Shown here piece by piece: positions 10,304 to 20,024 of a DNA stretch of 64,000 nucleotides; position 1 is the first letter of the stretch; the number at the start of each line of letters is the position of its first letter. The notes under the pieces were generated by a model, which did not search any database, was not told the origin of the DNA, and saw only the letters and a list, made by a program, of their open reading frames with translations. The translations under genes and the position numbers were made by a program. Source of the DNA: CAISIP01 sp038326025 (lineage in GTDB: Bacteria > Pseudomonadota > Gammaproteobacteria > Burkholderiales > Burkholderiaceae_C); NCBI GenBank assembly GCA_038326025.1, contig JBBQJP010000021.1, positions 1 to 64,000 of the forward strand, given 5' to 3'.

Positions 10304-11320
10304 ATGACACTTTTTGCCCCCTACCCCCAAGGCCGGCCCCGCCGGTTGCGCCACGACAGCTTCACTCGTAACCTGGTGCGCGAACATGTGCTCACGCCGC
10401 ACGATCTGATCTACCCGGTGTTCGTGGTTGACGGCCATCAGCAACGCCAGGCGGTCGCCTCCATGCCAGGCGTGGAGCGCCTCAGCCTGGACCTGCTGCT
10501 GCCGGTGGCCGAGCAATGCGTCAACCTGGGCATACCCGTCATGGCCTTGTTTCCGGTCATCGATGCGTCGCTCAAGACGCCTGACGGCCAGGAGGCGACC
10601 AATCCAGAGGGCCTGGTGCCACGAGTGGTACGCGCCGTCAAGCAGGAATTTCCCACCCTGGGCGTGATGACCGACGTCGCGCTCGACCCCTATACCAGCC
10701 ACGGCCAGGATGGACTGATCGACCCGGACCCGGCCGTCGACGGCTATATCCTCAATGACGAAACCGTCGACATACTGGTGCGACAGGCTCTGACCCAGGC
10801 ACAATCCGGCGTCGACATCGTCGCGCCCAGCGACATGATGGACGGGCGCATCGGCGCCATTCGCACGGCGCTCGAGGCCCATCACCTGGTGCATACCCGC
10901 ATCATGTCCTATAGCGCCAAGTACGCCAGCGCGTTTTACGGCCCGTTTCGTGATGCGGTTGGCTCTGCCGCGAGCCTGGGCAAGAGCAACAAGAAGGTCT
11001 ACCAGATGGACCCGGGCAACAGCGACGAGGCCTTGCGCGAAGTGGCGATGGACATCCAGGAAGGCGCCGACATGGTGATGGTCAAGCCGGGCATGCCGTA
11101 TCTGGACGTGGTGCGTCGCGTCAAGGACACGTTCCGCGTGCCCACCTTCGCCTACCAGGTCAGTGGAGAGTACGCGATGCTCAAGGCTGCAGCCCAGAAC
11201 GGCTGGCTCGATCACGATGCCGTGATGATGGAAAGCCTGCTGGCGTTCAAACGCGCCGGGGCCGATGGCGTGTTGACATACTTTGCGCTGGATGCCGCGC
11301 GGCTGTTGCAAAACCGATGA
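10304..11320 (+). CDS. hemB: Delta-aminolevulinic acid dehydratase (porphobilinogen synthase)
   Basis: This enzyme condenses two 5-aminolevulinate molecules to porphobilinogen in haem and tetrapyrrole synthesis. It has 338 residues, the usual length. Both active-site lysine regions are visible: MSYSAKYASAFYGPFRDA and MVMVKPGMPYLD. DVALDPYTSHGQDGL is the conserved metal and allosteric loop region; the usual zinc-type cysteine triplet is replaced by D-x-x-x-D, suggesting an Mg2+-type enzyme. The divergent neighbour is hemJ. Confidence 0.97.
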   Translation: MTLFAPYPQGRPRRLRHDSFTRNLVREHVLTPHDLIYPVFVVDGHQQRQAVASMPGVERLSLDLLLPVAEQCVNLGIPVMALFPVIDASLKTPDGQEATNPEGLVPRVVRAVKQEFPTLGVMTDVALDPYTSHGQDGLIDPDPAVDGYILNDETVDILVRQALTQAQSGVDIVAPSDMMDGRIGAIRTALEAHHLVHTRIMSYSAKYASAFYGPFRDAVGSAASLGKSNKKVYQMDPGNSDEALREVAMDIQEGADMVMVKPGMPYLDVVRRVKDTFRVPTFAYQVSGEYAMLKAAAQNGWLDHDAVMMESLLAFKRAGADGVLTYFALDAARLLQNR

Positions 11321-11410
11321 TTGGGTCGCGTCGCGACAAGGATCCTGTAACAACAGGTGGCAGTTCCGCCTGAGCGCAGAGCGACCGGCATCCAGCCGGC
11401 CGCAAACCGC

Positions 11411-12481
11411 TCAAGGCCGGGTCTGCAATACGTCGCCGACGAACTGCACCTTGGTGCCAACAGCGACGCCCGGGTCGTTGTCGTAACTCACCGTGCGGCT
11501 GCTGCCGTTGTCGAGCCGCACGACGACATCGAAACGGTTGCCGGACTTCACGTTTTTCTCGATCTCGCGCCCCGCCACGGCGCCGCCGACCGCGCCCAGG
11601 ACGGTGGCAGCGGACTTGCCGTCACCCTTGCCCACCTGGTTGCCCAGCGCCGCGCCAGCGACACCACCGGCGATAGCGCCGATGTAATTGGTCTTACCCT
11701 TGACCTTGACCTTGTTGACCGACGCAACCACGCCACAAGTTTCACAGGCTGGCACCGCCACCGCTGCCACAGGGGTTGGTGCCGTGGGTGCGCTGGCGCC
11801 AGGCGCCAGATTCTTTGCCACCCGAACGGTCTTGTCGGCCAATGTCAGCGTCACCACCGCAGGGGTCGTGGCGGAGAACTGGTCACGCGTCTTGACCGTG
11901 TAGCGCCCGCTATAACGGCCACTGCTTTCTTCCGCCAACGCAAAACTGGAGGCACCGGCATCGAGTGTTACCACCATGCTGCCACCGGGCGTTGCATTGA
12001 CGATGAAGCTGAGCTCATGGCCGCCGGTAAATCCGCCGGTATTACGTGTCTCGATGCGGCTGATCTGCGGCGCCGGGGGCGTTGCTGCCGCCAACAACTT
12101 GCCATGCTCTGCATCCGTCAACAGATGCTGGCCGAGTTGCGTTGATACCTGTTGCGAGCCGACTTTCAAGGTGGCCTTGACCTTGGCGTCGAACGGGATC
12201 TTGTCGCGAATGCTGATCGTATAGGCGCCGGCGTAGCTGCCCTGGCTGATCTCGGACAGCCCTAGCTGGGCGGACAGCCCATCAATATCGAGCACCAATT
12301 GACCACCCGCGGTTCCGGCCGCCCGGAAGATCAGCTCGGTACCCGGCGAGAGTCTGGGCACCTGCTCCACCGACAGGCTGCGGATCACCGGCACAACGGT
12401 CTGCGCCAAGGCTCCCGCCGCGGGCAAGAAGCCGGCAAGAAGAACGATCCAGAAGGTTCCGGAAAAACGTCGAAGATTCAT
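11411..12481 (-). CDS. Secreted envelope protein with glycine-zipper 2TM domain
   Basis: A 356-residue protein beginning with a signal peptide (MNLRRFSGTFWIVLLAGFLP, cleaved after ALA). Two similar beta-rich repeats follow, at about residues 35-130 and 140-225, each with a GSYAGAYTI / SGRYSGRYTV motif. The C-terminal third has a glycine-zipper hairpin (IGAIAGGVAGAALGNQVGKG and VLGAVGGAVAGREIEK) like the 17-kDa antigen or SlyB family. CETCGVV precedes the zipper. There is no lipobox. It is probably anchored to the outer membrane, but its role is unknown. It converges on hemB and diverges from the CorA gene. Confidence 0.8.
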   Translation of the reverse strand: MNLRRFSGTFWIVLLAGFLPAAGALAQTVVPVIRSLSVEQVPRLSPGTELIFRAAGTAGGQLVLDIDGLSAQLGLSEISQGSYAGAYTISIRDKIPFDAKVKATLKVGSQQVSTQLGQHLLTDAEHGKLLAAATPPAPQISRIETRNTGGFTGGHELSFIVNATPGGSMVVTLDAGASSFALAEESSGRYSGRYTVKTRDQFSATTPAVVTLTLADKTVRVAKNLAPGASAPTAPTPVAAVAVPACETCGVVASVNKVKVKGKTNYIGAIAGGVAGAALGNQVGKGDGKSAATVLGAVGGAVAGREIEKNVKSGNRFDVVVRLDNGSSRTVSYDNDPGVAVGTKVQFVGDVLQTRP

Positions 12482-12667
12482 GTGTGTACCCCCTGTCAGA
12501 CAACACCGTCTGCCAGAATATTATCGCGCCCGGCATGCGCGCAACGGTATCCGTCGCGCGGCCCGGCCAATGCCGCGGCCAGGGTCTGCGCAGTGAAGCA
12601 AGGCAGAATTGCATTCGGCGCGTGTCCGGATGTCGGCACGCCCATTGCAAATAGGGTGGGAGACGGC

Positions 12668-13768
12668 ATGCGCATTTTTCAGATCGGTCCAACAGGGATT
12701 CAGGAGTCCGATCAATGGCCTGCGCAGATTGCCGGCAATAACACCCTGTGGATATCCTGCAGCCGGGCCGAATTCGAGCTTGAACACCTGTCGATACAAG
12801 CCCGGCTGCTGGCCCTGTGCGGTGTCCAACTGGTTGACCTGCATGTCAGCGACCTGCTCAACGCACAATTGCCCTCACGCTACGACTACACCGCGCAATA
12901 CGACCTGCTGGTGTTCCGGCGCTTGACGACGGCCGGTGAAGGCGTAAAGGCAAACGGCGACGCAACCCTCCCGGCGCGCCGCTCCGGCCCGCCGATCCTG
13001 CGTCGCATCGACACCAGCCCGGTGGGATTCGCCCTCTTCGACAACCTGCTGCTCAGCGTGCATCCGGACGACTGCGCAGTACGCGACGCGTATGCCGCGC
13101 GTCTGCTGGCCAACGCCACCGACACCTTGCGCGACAACGGCTCGCGCCTTCCCACCAGCGCCGCCGACCTGATGCTGCGCCTCGTGAGCCAGATCGTCGA
13201 CCGCTACCTCGACATGCGACGGGAGCTGACGCGTCAGCTCGACCACTGGCAGGCAGAGTTGCTGGCGCCGAACGCGCGCTTCACCAACTGGAGTGCCTTG
13301 CTCGACGCGCGCCTGGCCTTGCATGCGCTGGACGATGTGGCCGAGGATCAGCGCACCGCGATTCAGGACTGGACGGCTGCGCTGGAAACCTGGCAACCTG
13401 CCAGCGACAGCGCAGCCCAGCGTGAACTCGAACTGCTCAAGGTGCGCAGCCGCGACCTGCTCGAACACATCGAGCGCGTGGTGCGCCATGTGCGCCGCCT
13501 CGAGCAGAACGCCGAGACCACGGTGCAGATGCATTTCAGTGCGCAGGGTCACCGCACCAACGAGATCATGCGCACGCTGACCGTGCTCACCGCGGTGTTT
13601 CTGCCGCTGAACCTGATTACCGGCTTCTTCGGCATGAACTTCGATTTTTTGCCGCTGGTGCATCGCCAGGCCGGCATCTGGTGGGCCGTAGGCATCATGT
13701 CGCTGATGGCCGCCGGACTGGTGATCGTGTTCTGGCGCAAACGTTACCTGGCGCGCACCGCGCGCTGA
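12668..13768 (+). CDS. CorA-family magnesium/divalent cation transporter
   Basis: A 366-residue CorA-like channel. It has a long soluble N-terminal domain with helices ending near residue 300, then two transmembrane helices. The signature GMN occurs in GFFGMNFDFLPLVHRQ after the first membrane helix. The start ATG 12668 has GGGAG upstream; longer in-frame extensions run into non-coding sequence. Like ZntB-type members, it could move Mg2+, Zn2+ or Co2+; the substrate cannot be fixed from sequence. Confidence 0.9.
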   Translation: MRIFQIGPTGIQESDQWPAQIAGNNTLWISCSRAEFELEHLSIQARLLALCGVQLVDLHVSDLLNAQLPSRYDYTAQYDLLVFRRLTTAGEGVKANGDATLPARRSGPPILRRIDTSPVGFALFDNLLLSVHPDDCAVRDAYAARLLANATDTLRDNGSRLPTSAADLMLRLVSQIVDRYLDMRRELTRQLDHWQAELLAPNARFTNWSALLDARLALHALDDVAEDQRTAIQDWTAALETWQPASDSAAQRELELLKVRSRDLLEHIERVVRHVRRLEQNAETTVQMHFSAQGHRTNEIMRTLTVLTAVFLPLNLITGFFGMNFDFLPLVHRQAGIWWAVGIMSLMAAGLVIVFWRKRYLARTAR

Positions 13769-13796
13769 GCACCCGTTTCAGGTGCGCGGCGCCGTG

Positions 13797-14447
13797 TCAG
13801 ATGTCGGTCAGCAGCAACCGCTCAGTGGCGAACACCCGTTGCACCGCGGGCCGCTCCAGCACGCGTCTCATATGCGGGCCCAGATGGTGCCGTTCGCGTG
13901 CCGGCGCGGCGGAAAAATTGCGCGTCCAGCGACACAACATCAGGCAATAAGCGTCAATGATGGCGTAGTCGCTGCCCAGCAACCACGGTCCACCGTGGCG
14001 GGCCAGTTCTGCGTCGAGCTGATCGAGCAACACACCTACCCGTTCCTGTGCATGGGCCTTGAGTTCGGCTGCGCCATCGACGTTGCCCGGGTTCATCCAG
14101 CGTTCGGGATAGAAATAGGTCAGCAGGGCGCTTTGCAAGGTGTTGGTCTGCCAGATCAGCCACTTGCAGGCATGCGCCCGCTGCGCGGTGCCCAGCGCCG
14201 GCATCAGTCCGGCCGATGGCGCGGTGTCACTCAGGTGCAGGCAGATCGCCGCCGACTCGTACAACACCAGATCGCCGTCGACAAATACCGGAATCAGCCC
14301 ATTCGGGTTGAGCTTGAGGTACTGCGGCGATTTGTGCGCACTACCTGCTCGATCCACCAGCACCAGTTCGAACGGCTGGCCGATCTCTTCGAGAGCGATA
14401 TGAACCGCCATGCTGGCGTTCCCCGGAAAATAATGCAGCTGACGCAT
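13797..14447 (-). CDS. Glutathione S-transferase family protein
   Basis: A 216-residue protein. It has an N-terminal thioredoxin-like domain (MRQLHYFPGNASMAVHIALE; glutathione-binding LYESAAICLHLSD) and an all-helical C-terminal domain (WLLGSDYAIIDAYCLMLCRW). It resembles bacterial beta-class or GstA-like enzymes. The ATG is preceded by AGGAGC eight bases upstream. Its substrate is unknown. Confidence 0.9.
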   Translation of the reverse strand: MRQLHYFPGNASMAVHIALEEIGQPFELVLVDRAGSAHKSPQYLKLNPNGLIPVFVDGDLVLYESAAICLHLSDTAPSAGLMPALGTAQRAHACKWLIWQTNTLQSALLTYFYPERWMNPGNVDGAAELKAHAQERVGVLLDQLDAELARHGGPWLLGSDYAIIDAYCLMLCRWTRNFSAAPARERHHLGPHMRRVLERPAVQRVFATERLLLTDI

Positions 14448-14556
14448 GAAAGAGGCTCCTCAAGGACACACGGCCGTGGCGCCGGACAATACAACCACCG
14501 ATTCACAACAACAGCAGGCACCGTGAACCGGTATTCGTACCGCCGCCCCGCCCGGA

Positions 14557-15507
14557 TCAGGGCAAACCGAAAATCGCGGCGGCATTACCCCACGCAATGC
14601 CACGCGCCACGTCGGGCGGCAAACCGCCAAGCCAGGTCCGGTAGCCCTGCATCAGATCGTCATAACTGCTCCAGCGCTGGTTGACCCAGGTGTCAGAGCC
14701 GATCAGGAAACGCTGCGGGTACTTCAGCATCAGGGCACGCCATTCGGCGCACAACTGACCCTGGCCACAGGTCAGACCGGGACGGTAGGACAACTCCCCC
14801 ATCAACTGCGGATAACGCTGCATCAACGCGTCGACCCGCTCCGGCGGCGGCCCGCCAATGCCGGTATGGGCCCAGATCAGGCGCAGATTGCGCCCGCCGT
14901 CGGACGCATGCGCCATCAGCAGGTCGATCGCCACATCGTCGACATGGGCCAGCACCACCAGCTTGTTCTGGTCGGCAAAGCGCATCAGCTTGGCTGCCAC
15001 CGGTCCGTTTGCGTTGGCGCTGTCATACAAATGGAATTCGCCAATGCCCCGGTAAGGCCCGCTGGCCGTGCCACGTGCCATTTCCGTCTGCACCATGGTG
15101 TAGATGCTCTCGTCGCGGAACCAGTTGTCGTAGTCTGCCCGGTCGCGATAAAGCCGGATGAACGGAACCACCGTCAGCTCGGCCGCCGCGCGCTGCAGCG
15201 TCTCGCCTGACGCACCACTGCGCAGCGCCGCCAGCGTACGCGAGCCGTCGTTCGGCCGCGAATTGGCCAGCACGGCCTTGACACCGTTGCGCGCAAACCG
15301 CGCCAGCACATCGGCCGGCGGATGCGGACCGGTGCTGCCGTTCCAGGCCTCGACGTTGTAGTGCATGTGGGCGTCGAACAGCGGACCCGCATAAGCCTGC
15401 GCCGACGCTGCGATCGGCATGCAGGCGGCGGCCGTCCCGAGGGTCAGCCTGATCAAGCCCGCGCGCAGCGGCTGCGTCCACAAGCGCAATGTTGTTCTCA
15501 TGGTCAT
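14557..15507 (-). CDS. Amidohydrolase-family protein, exported
   Basis: A 316-residue protein starting at ATG 15507 or, two codons later, 15501; the upstream part of the frame overlaps the dienelactone hydrolase gene and is not needed. A signal peptide (LTLGTAAACMPIAASAQA) leads into a TIM-barrel amidohydrolase-like domain. The metal motif is HMH (LFDAHMHYN), and later IWAHTGIGGPPPERVD and LIGSDTW supply metal-ligand candidates. It is probably a periplasmic hydrolase or decarboxylase of the amidohydrolase-2 type; substrate unknown. Confidence 0.82.
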   Translation of the reverse strand: MTMRTTLRLWTQPLRAGLIRLTLGTAAACMPIAASAQAYAGPLFDAHMHYNVEAWNGSTGPHPPADVLARFARNGVKAVLANSRPNDGSRTLAALRSGASGETLQRAAAELTVVPFIRLYRDRADYDNWFRDESIYTMVQTEMARGTASGPYRGIGEFHLYDSANANGPVAAKLMRFADQNKLVVLAHVDDVAIDLLMAHASDGGRNLRLIWAHTGIGGPPPERVDALMQRYPQLMGELSYRPGLTCGQGQLCAEWRALMLKYPQRFLIGSDTWVNQRWSSYDDLMQGYRTWLGGLPPDVARGIAWGNAAAIFGLP

Positions 15508-15517
15508 GTAATCGCCG

Positions 15518-16207
15518 TCAAGCCAGGTGCCGCGCCAGGAAACCCAGCGTGCGCTCGCGCGCCAAAGCGGCAGAGGCCGCGTCAAAGGCGCCGCGCTGAT
15601 CGCAATTGAAACCATGTTGTGCGTCATAGGTGTGAATCTCTACGTCTGGCTGCGCCTGCGCAAATACCTTCACCCCGTCCATCGGGATGGCATGGTCCTG
15701 TTCGCCGAAGTGGCACATGACAGGGCACAGGCTCTCGCGCTGCGCCTCGGCCGGCGCCGTCATGCCGCCGCCATAGTAGGCGATCGCCGCACTAAGGCCC
15801 GGCAAGGTGCAGGCACTGCGCCAGACCAGCAGGCCGCCCCAGCAATAACCGACCACGGCCACCTTGCCGCCGCCCTCACCGGCGGCGAATGCGATCGCCG
15901 CTGCGATGTCGGCCATCACGCCTGGCGCGGGCAAGGCCTCGGCTGCGGCCTTCAGCTCGCGGCCTTGTGCAACATCTTTCGCGGTGTATCCCAGCTCCAC
16001 GTCCGGCGACACACGGTGAAAGGCGTGCGGCGCTATCGCCAGATAACCCTGCTCGGCGAATCCGTCGGCCACGCTGCGGATATGGCTGTTGACGCCAAAA
16101 ATTTCCTGCAATACGACCACGGCACCCCGCACCTTGCCTGCGGGTCGCGCGACGTAGGCCGGGCAAGTGGACCCGTCCTGCACCTTGAGTTGAACCGTCT
16201 GCGACAT
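15518..16207 (-). CDS. Dienelactone hydrolase family protein
   Basis: A 229-residue alpha/beta hydrolase with the dienelactone-hydrolase triad: nucleophile Cys in VVGYCWGG, Asp in FGEQDHAIP and His in YDAQHGFNCD. The family opens lactones in chloroaromatic degradation, but many members act on other esters. The start is ATG 16207, supported by GGGAGG about six bases upstream; the longer open frame is not used. It is followed 10 bp later by the amidohydrolase gene. Confidence 0.9.
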   Translation of the reverse strand: MSQTVQLKVQDGSTCPAYVARPAGKVRGAVVVLQEIFGVNSHIRSVADGFAEQGYLAIAPHAFHRVSPDVELGYTAKDVAQGRELKAAAEALPAPGVMADIAAAIAFAAGEGGGKVAVVGYCWGGLLVWRSACTLPGLSAAIAYYGGGMTAPAEAQRESLCPVMCHFGEQDHAIPMDGVKVFAQAQPDVEIHTYDAQHGFNCDQRGAFDAASAALARERTLGFLARHLA

Positions 16208-16256
16208 CGCATCCTCCCTGTCTTGTATTGAGCGGCCACCACGGGGCGCCGGCATG

Positions 16257-16859
16257 TCAGTCGCGAGCGAGTCGACGCTGCAAGAAGTCGAGCCGGTCCT
16301 GGCCCCAGAAGATTTCGCCGTCAACACAATAACTCGGCGCGCCGAACACGCCGCCATCGATCGCCGACTGGGTGTATTCGTCATACCGTGCCTGCGCCGC
16401 CGGTTCGCGCGACTGGGCCAGGCGCTTGGCCGCGAGTCCGTTTTCCTGCAGCAAAGTCGCCAGCACCGTGGTGTCGGCGATGTCACGCTGTTCGGCCCAA
16501 ACCGCAGACATTACGGCGCCGGTCAGACGCAACGCCGCCGCAGCGCCATCGGCCAGGTCCACCGCGATGATCAGTCGGGATGCATCGTCACCCGACACCG
16601 GGAAGTACTTGGGCTGCACATGCATGGGCAAGCCAAGATGATCAGCAAAGCGGCGCAACTCCAGCAGCCTGTAGGCCTGGCGCTGCGGCGCGCGTTTACC
16701 CAGTGGCAGGCCACCGGACACGGCAAACACCTTGCCAAAATCTGCCGGCCGCACACGCACCGCACAACCCGTCTGCGCGGCAATGGCGGCAAAACGCGCG
16801 TGGCCCAGATAGGCCCACGGGCTTGGCGCCGAAAAGTAGTAATCAATTTCGGTCTTCAA
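16257..16859 (-). CDS. 2-hydroxychromene-2-carboxylate isomerase family protein
   Basis: A 200-residue DsbA-fold, glutathione-dependent isomerase. The motif FSAPSPWAYLGH carries the conserved active-site Ser, and the C-terminus has FGAPSYCVDGEIFWGQDRLD. I choose TTG 16859 because GGAGG lies six bases upstream (16866-16870) and the protein then begins LKTEIDYYFSAPSP like its relatives; the ORF itself extends to 16952 without such support. HCCA isomerase acts in naphthalene degradation. No other pathway genes are nearby, so the substrate is open. Confidence 0.87.
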   Translation of the reverse strand: MKTEIDYYFSAPSPWAYLGHARFAAIAAQTGCAVRVRPADFGKVFAVSGGLPLGKRAPQRQAYRLLELRRFADHLGLPMHVQPKYFPVSGDDASRLIIAVDLADGAAAALRLTGAVMSAVWAEQRDIADTTVLATLLQENGLAAKRLAQSREPAAQARYDEYTQSAIDGGVFGAPSYCVDGEIFWGQDRLDFLQRRLARD

Positions 16860-17023
16860 TCTGCACCTCCAGGGAGTTATTGCCGCTGCCGCGGACCACA
16901 AGGTCTTCGATGCCGCAGGCTCGTGCCGGCACCGGAATCCGGCTTGCAGCATACAACGCGCCAGCTGCTCGTGTATCGTGCGTACAGGAATAACCCATAT
17001 CAGGAACCCGTCAGGAACACGTT

Positions 17024-17770
17024 ATGAAACCCGTCGTTTTGATCACCGGTGGCTCGCGCGGCATCGGCGCCGCAACCGCGTTGCGCGCCGCACAACAAGG
17101 ATTTGCGGTCGCCGTCAACTACGCCCGTGACGCCAAGGCCGCCAACGCGGTTGTGCAGCAAATCGTCAGCGCCGGTGGCACCGCTGTCGCAGTACAGGCC
17201 GATGTGGCCGACGAGGCCCAGGTGCTGGCGATGTACCAGGCGATCGACGCGCAACTGGGACCGGTCTCAGCGCTGGTCAACAACGCCGGGGTGGTGGATA
17301 TCGCGGCGCGCGTCGACGAGATGAGCGTGCAACGCATCCGGCGCATGTTCGACATCAATGTGCTGGGCACCTTCATCTGTACGCGCGAAGCCTTGCAGCG
17401 CATGAGCACGCGCCATGGCGGCAAGGGTGGCAGCATCGTCAACGTATCCAGCGTCGCCGCACGGCTAGGCGGCCCGGGCCAGTACGTGGACTACGGCGCG
17501 TCCAAGGGCGCGATCGACACCTTTACTGTCGGACTGGCCAAGGAGGTGGCGACCGAAGGCGTACGGGTCAACGCCGTGCGCCCCGGCATCATCGAGACCG
17601 ACATTCACGCCTCGGGCGGACAACCCGACCGGGCGCAACAGATGGCGCCGCTGGTGCCGATGCAACGCGCGGGCAGCGCCGATGAAGTCGCCAACACCAT
17701 CGTCTGGCTGCTCGGCCCCGATGCCAGTTACGTCACCGGGGCAAACATCGACGTCGCCGGCGGACGCTGA
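17024..17770 (+). CDS. Short-chain dehydrogenase/reductase
   Basis: A 248-residue SDR with the classical cofactor motif TGGSRGIG (residue ~8), NNAG (~88), Ser in VNVSSVAA and the catalytic YGASK. The family is NAD(P)-dependent oxidoreductases. It resembles the glucose-dehydrogenase-like or FabG-like group; substrate unknown. It diverges from the HCCA isomerase and converges on the cyclic-nucleotide-binding protein. Confidence 0.9.
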   Translation: MKPVVLITGGSRGIGAATALRAAQQGFAVAVNYARDAKAANAVVQQIVSAGGTAVAVQADVADEAQVLAMYQAIDAQLGPVSALVNNAGVVDIAARVDEMSVQRIRRMFDINVLGTFICTREALQRMSTRHGGKGGSIVNVSSVAARLGGPGQYVDYGASKGAIDTFTVGLAKEVATEGVRVNAVRPGIIETDIHASGGQPDRAQQMAPLVPMQRAGSADEVANTIVWLLGPDASYVTGANIDVAGGR

Positions 17771-17776
17771 GGCCGT

Positions 17777-18361
17777 TCAATCAGGCGAGAAGTCGGGTTC
17801 CTGGTGTTGCAACACCTTGACCAGTCGGTTGCTGGTATTGCGCAGGCGCTGCGCCAGCAGTTGCGTGAGCTTGACCAGAATCTTGGCACCGATGGCCGGA
17901 TGCGCCTGGATCAGATGGGTGATCACGGCGCGTGTCAGGATGCCCGCGCGCACATCCCCGATCGCGATACAACTGGCATAACGTGGCGCCGAGTCGAGCA
18001 TCGACATCTCGCCGACCGAAGCGCCCTCCTTGACGACGGCCAGACGCGACGCCACGCCGCTGTCGGATCGTTTGATGACGTCGACCGTTCCTTCGAGCAC
18101 CAGCAGCATCCACTCGCCTACTTCGCCTTGTTCAATCACGGTCTGGCCTGCACGCGCGCGCAGTGTCGGCATCAGCGCGCCCAGGGTGTCGGCCTCTTCG
18201 GGCGTCAGATCCTCGAGCAGGGCGGCAGTCTGGCGCCAGTGTTCACCCAGGCTTGAAAGATTGTCGCAAACGCCCTCGACAAGCAGCCCGGCTCGCTCAA
18301 AATGCGCCCGCAACTGCAATTGATCCTGGGTCGGCAGGCTCACTTCAGCTCGCTCATCCAT
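17777..18361 (-). CDS. Cyclic-nucleotide-binding-domain protein
   Basis: A 194-residue protein with one cNMP-binding beta-roll (about residues 60-160). The segment EGASVGEMSMLDSAPRYASC is in the position of the phosphate-binding cassette, with the expected GE and an Arg. There is no DNA-binding HTH after it, only a helical tail, so it is not a Crp regulator. It overlaps the upstream lipoprotein gene by 22 bp and is the last gene of the Mla-like operon, suggesting nucleotide-dependent control of the transporter. Confidence 0.82.
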   Translation of the reverse strand: MDERAEVSLPTQDQLQLRAHFERAGLLVEGVCDNLSSLGEHWRQTAALLEDLTPEEADTLGALMPTLRARAGQTVIEQGEVGEWMLLVLEGTVDVIKRSDSGVASRLAVVKEGASVGEMSMLDSAPRYASCIAIGDVRAGILTRAVITHLIQAHPAIGAKILVKLTQLLAQRLRNTSNRLVKVLQHQEPDFSPD

Positions 18362-18975
18362 TGGGCGATGTCTGCCACCACCGCATCGGTCGCCGCCGTC
18401 AGTGCCCGCACCCCGCCGCCGGCGTCGGCGCTCGGTGCCGGGCGTTGCGCCACGAAGGCCCGCTGCGCCACCAGGCGCTCGCTGCCGCGCGAGACCTGCG
18501 ACACCGTGGCGTGCACGCGCACTTGACCGACACTGCGCCCCGGCGCGTCGAACACGTGGCTGAATTCGTCAAGTTCGAGTCGCAGCACCAGGGGCCGCTG
18601 CGTGGCCCCATCGCCTTCGCGGGTGACAAGCGTTTCCTGCGCCAAGAATTGGCGCAGGCGCTGGCGCAGCAACTGGGCCGGAGGCATGCTCCAACGCGCC
18701 TGCGCATACGGCTGCAACTGCTGCGCGTCCGCATAAGCCAGCCGGTACAACACGGCGGTGCTGTCCAGCGCACTGGCAGCCTCGACTTCGGCCAGCGCAA
18801 TCGCCTGGCGTGGCGTGGCCAAAACCGGTGCCGCCGCCGATGGGACAGCGGGACCGAAGTCGAACACCACCGAACGTATCGGCTTGTCCAGCACGGTGCA
18901 GCCCGCCAGCAACAACGCGGCGCAAAACAGGCCTGCAAAGCGCGGTAGCCTCGCCCGCCGCTTCAATGAACTCAT
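18340..18975 (-). CDS. ABC-type transport auxiliary lipoprotein (PqiC/LetC-like)
   Basis: A 211-residue lipoprotein. The lipobox is LLAGC (AALLLAGCTVLDKPIRS) and the body matches the ABC-transporter auxiliary component family, with repeated beta-strand motifs (LLRQRLRQFLAQ, VLRLELDEFSHVFD). Such proteins sit at the outer membrane and work with MCE/MlaD proteins in lipid transport. The start overlaps the MlaD-like gene stop by 4 bp, a translational-coupling arrangement. Confidence 0.87.
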   Translation of the reverse strand: MSSLKRRARLPRFAGLFCAALLLAGCTVLDKPIRSVVFDFGPAVPSAAAPVLATPRQAIALAEVEAASALDSTAVLYRLAYADAQQLQPYAQARWSMPPAQLLRQRLRQFLAQETLVTREGDGATQRPLVLRLELDEFSHVFDAPGRSVGQVRVHATVSQVSRGSERLVAQRAFVAQRPAPSADAGGGVRALTAATDAVVADIAQWMSELK

Positions 18976-20012
18976 GGTTTGCCTTTCGGAATCGCAAAGC
19001 CGGCCTCACCCGGCCCTGGGACAATCGGGCCATTGCCGAAGATCAAGGATTGCGGGTTGTCGCCCACCGCACTGACCGCGCGATTGACCTGACGTGCGGC
19101 CCGCGTCGCCTCGTCACTGGTGCGATTGAGCCGAGGCAAGGTGCCAGCATTGAGTGCCTGCCCGGCCTCGGTCAGTGCCGCGGCGCCTTCTGACAACGCC
19201 GCAGCACCTTCGGTCATGCGATCCACCGCGCCGCCTTTGGCATTGAGCTTCTCGGCCATGGCGGTGAAGGCATTGGCGGTCTTGCGAAATTCGACGACTG
19301 TCTGGTCCACCCCGACGGCGGTGGTCTGCAGACTCTTGAGCGTCAAGGTGGCGTCGTCAACGAAGCGGGGAATATTGACACGCTGCGGGCCCAGCTGGGC
19401 GTTGAGCACGGTATCCAGGTTGGCCGACAACTTCTGCATACGCTCGGCCATGTTCTGCACGCTGCGGGCCGATTCGCCGAACCCGACGATGGTGGCCATC
19501 ATCTGCTGCTGGTTTTCTTTGGACAGCAACGTATTGACACGTTCGCTGGTCTGCTCAAGTCGGGTTAGGATCGCCACGCCCTGGTCCGACAGCTTGGACA
19601 ACAAGCTGGCACGCATCGGAATCCGCGCTGGTGACTGCTCGCTGGTGACAAGGCGGTTCTTGTCCTCGCCCGAATCATCGAGTTGCACGAAGGCCAGGCC
19701 GGTTACGCCCTGGAATCCCAGCGTGGCAAAGGTAGATCCGGTCACCGGGGCGGATTCGTCAAGCGCGATGCGCACCAGCACATTGCCGGTGGCCTTCGGG
19801 TCAAAGCCGATGTCCATCACCTTGCCCACCGGCACGCCGCGGTACCGCACCGCGGCCTGGGGCTGCAAGCCGTTGACGGCTTCCGGGCTGGAGATCTCGT
19901 AGACGTTGTGCTCGCCGGTGTCGCGCGTCAACCATACCGCCATGGCGATCAACATCGCGGACACCACCAGGACAAAGATGCCGGCGGCCAATGCATGGGC
20001 TTTGTTTTCCAT
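18972..20012 (-). CDS. MCE/MlaD-family substrate-binding protein
   Basis: A 346-residue protein with one N-terminal membrane anchor (ALAAGIFVLVVSAMLIAMAVWL). One MCE domain follows (about residues 40-120, GLQPQAAVRYRGVPVGKVMDIGF), then a long helical region rich in heptad-like repeats. MCE proteins form hexameric periplasmic rings that carry phospholipids or sterols between membranes. It lies in the order permease, ATPase, MCE, lipoprotein. Confidence 0.92.
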   Translation of the reverse strand: MENKAHALAAGIFVLVVSAMLIAMAVWLTRDTGEHNVYEISSPEAVNGLQPQAAVRYRGVPVGKVMDIGFDPKATGNVLVRIALDESAPVTGSTFATLGFQGVTGLAFVQLDDSGEDKNRLVTSEQSPARIPMRASLLSKLSDQGVAILTRLEQTSERVNTLLSKENQQQMMATIVGFGESARSVQNMAERMQKLSANLDTVLNAQLGPQRVNIPRFVDDATLTLKSLQTTAVGVDQTVVEFRKTANAFTAMAEKLNAKGGAVDRMTEGAAALSEGAAALTEAGQALNAGTLPRLNRTSDEATRAARQVNRAVSAVGDNPQSLIFGNGPIVPGPGEAGFAIPKGKP

Positions 20013-20024
20013 CTGATTGCCTTT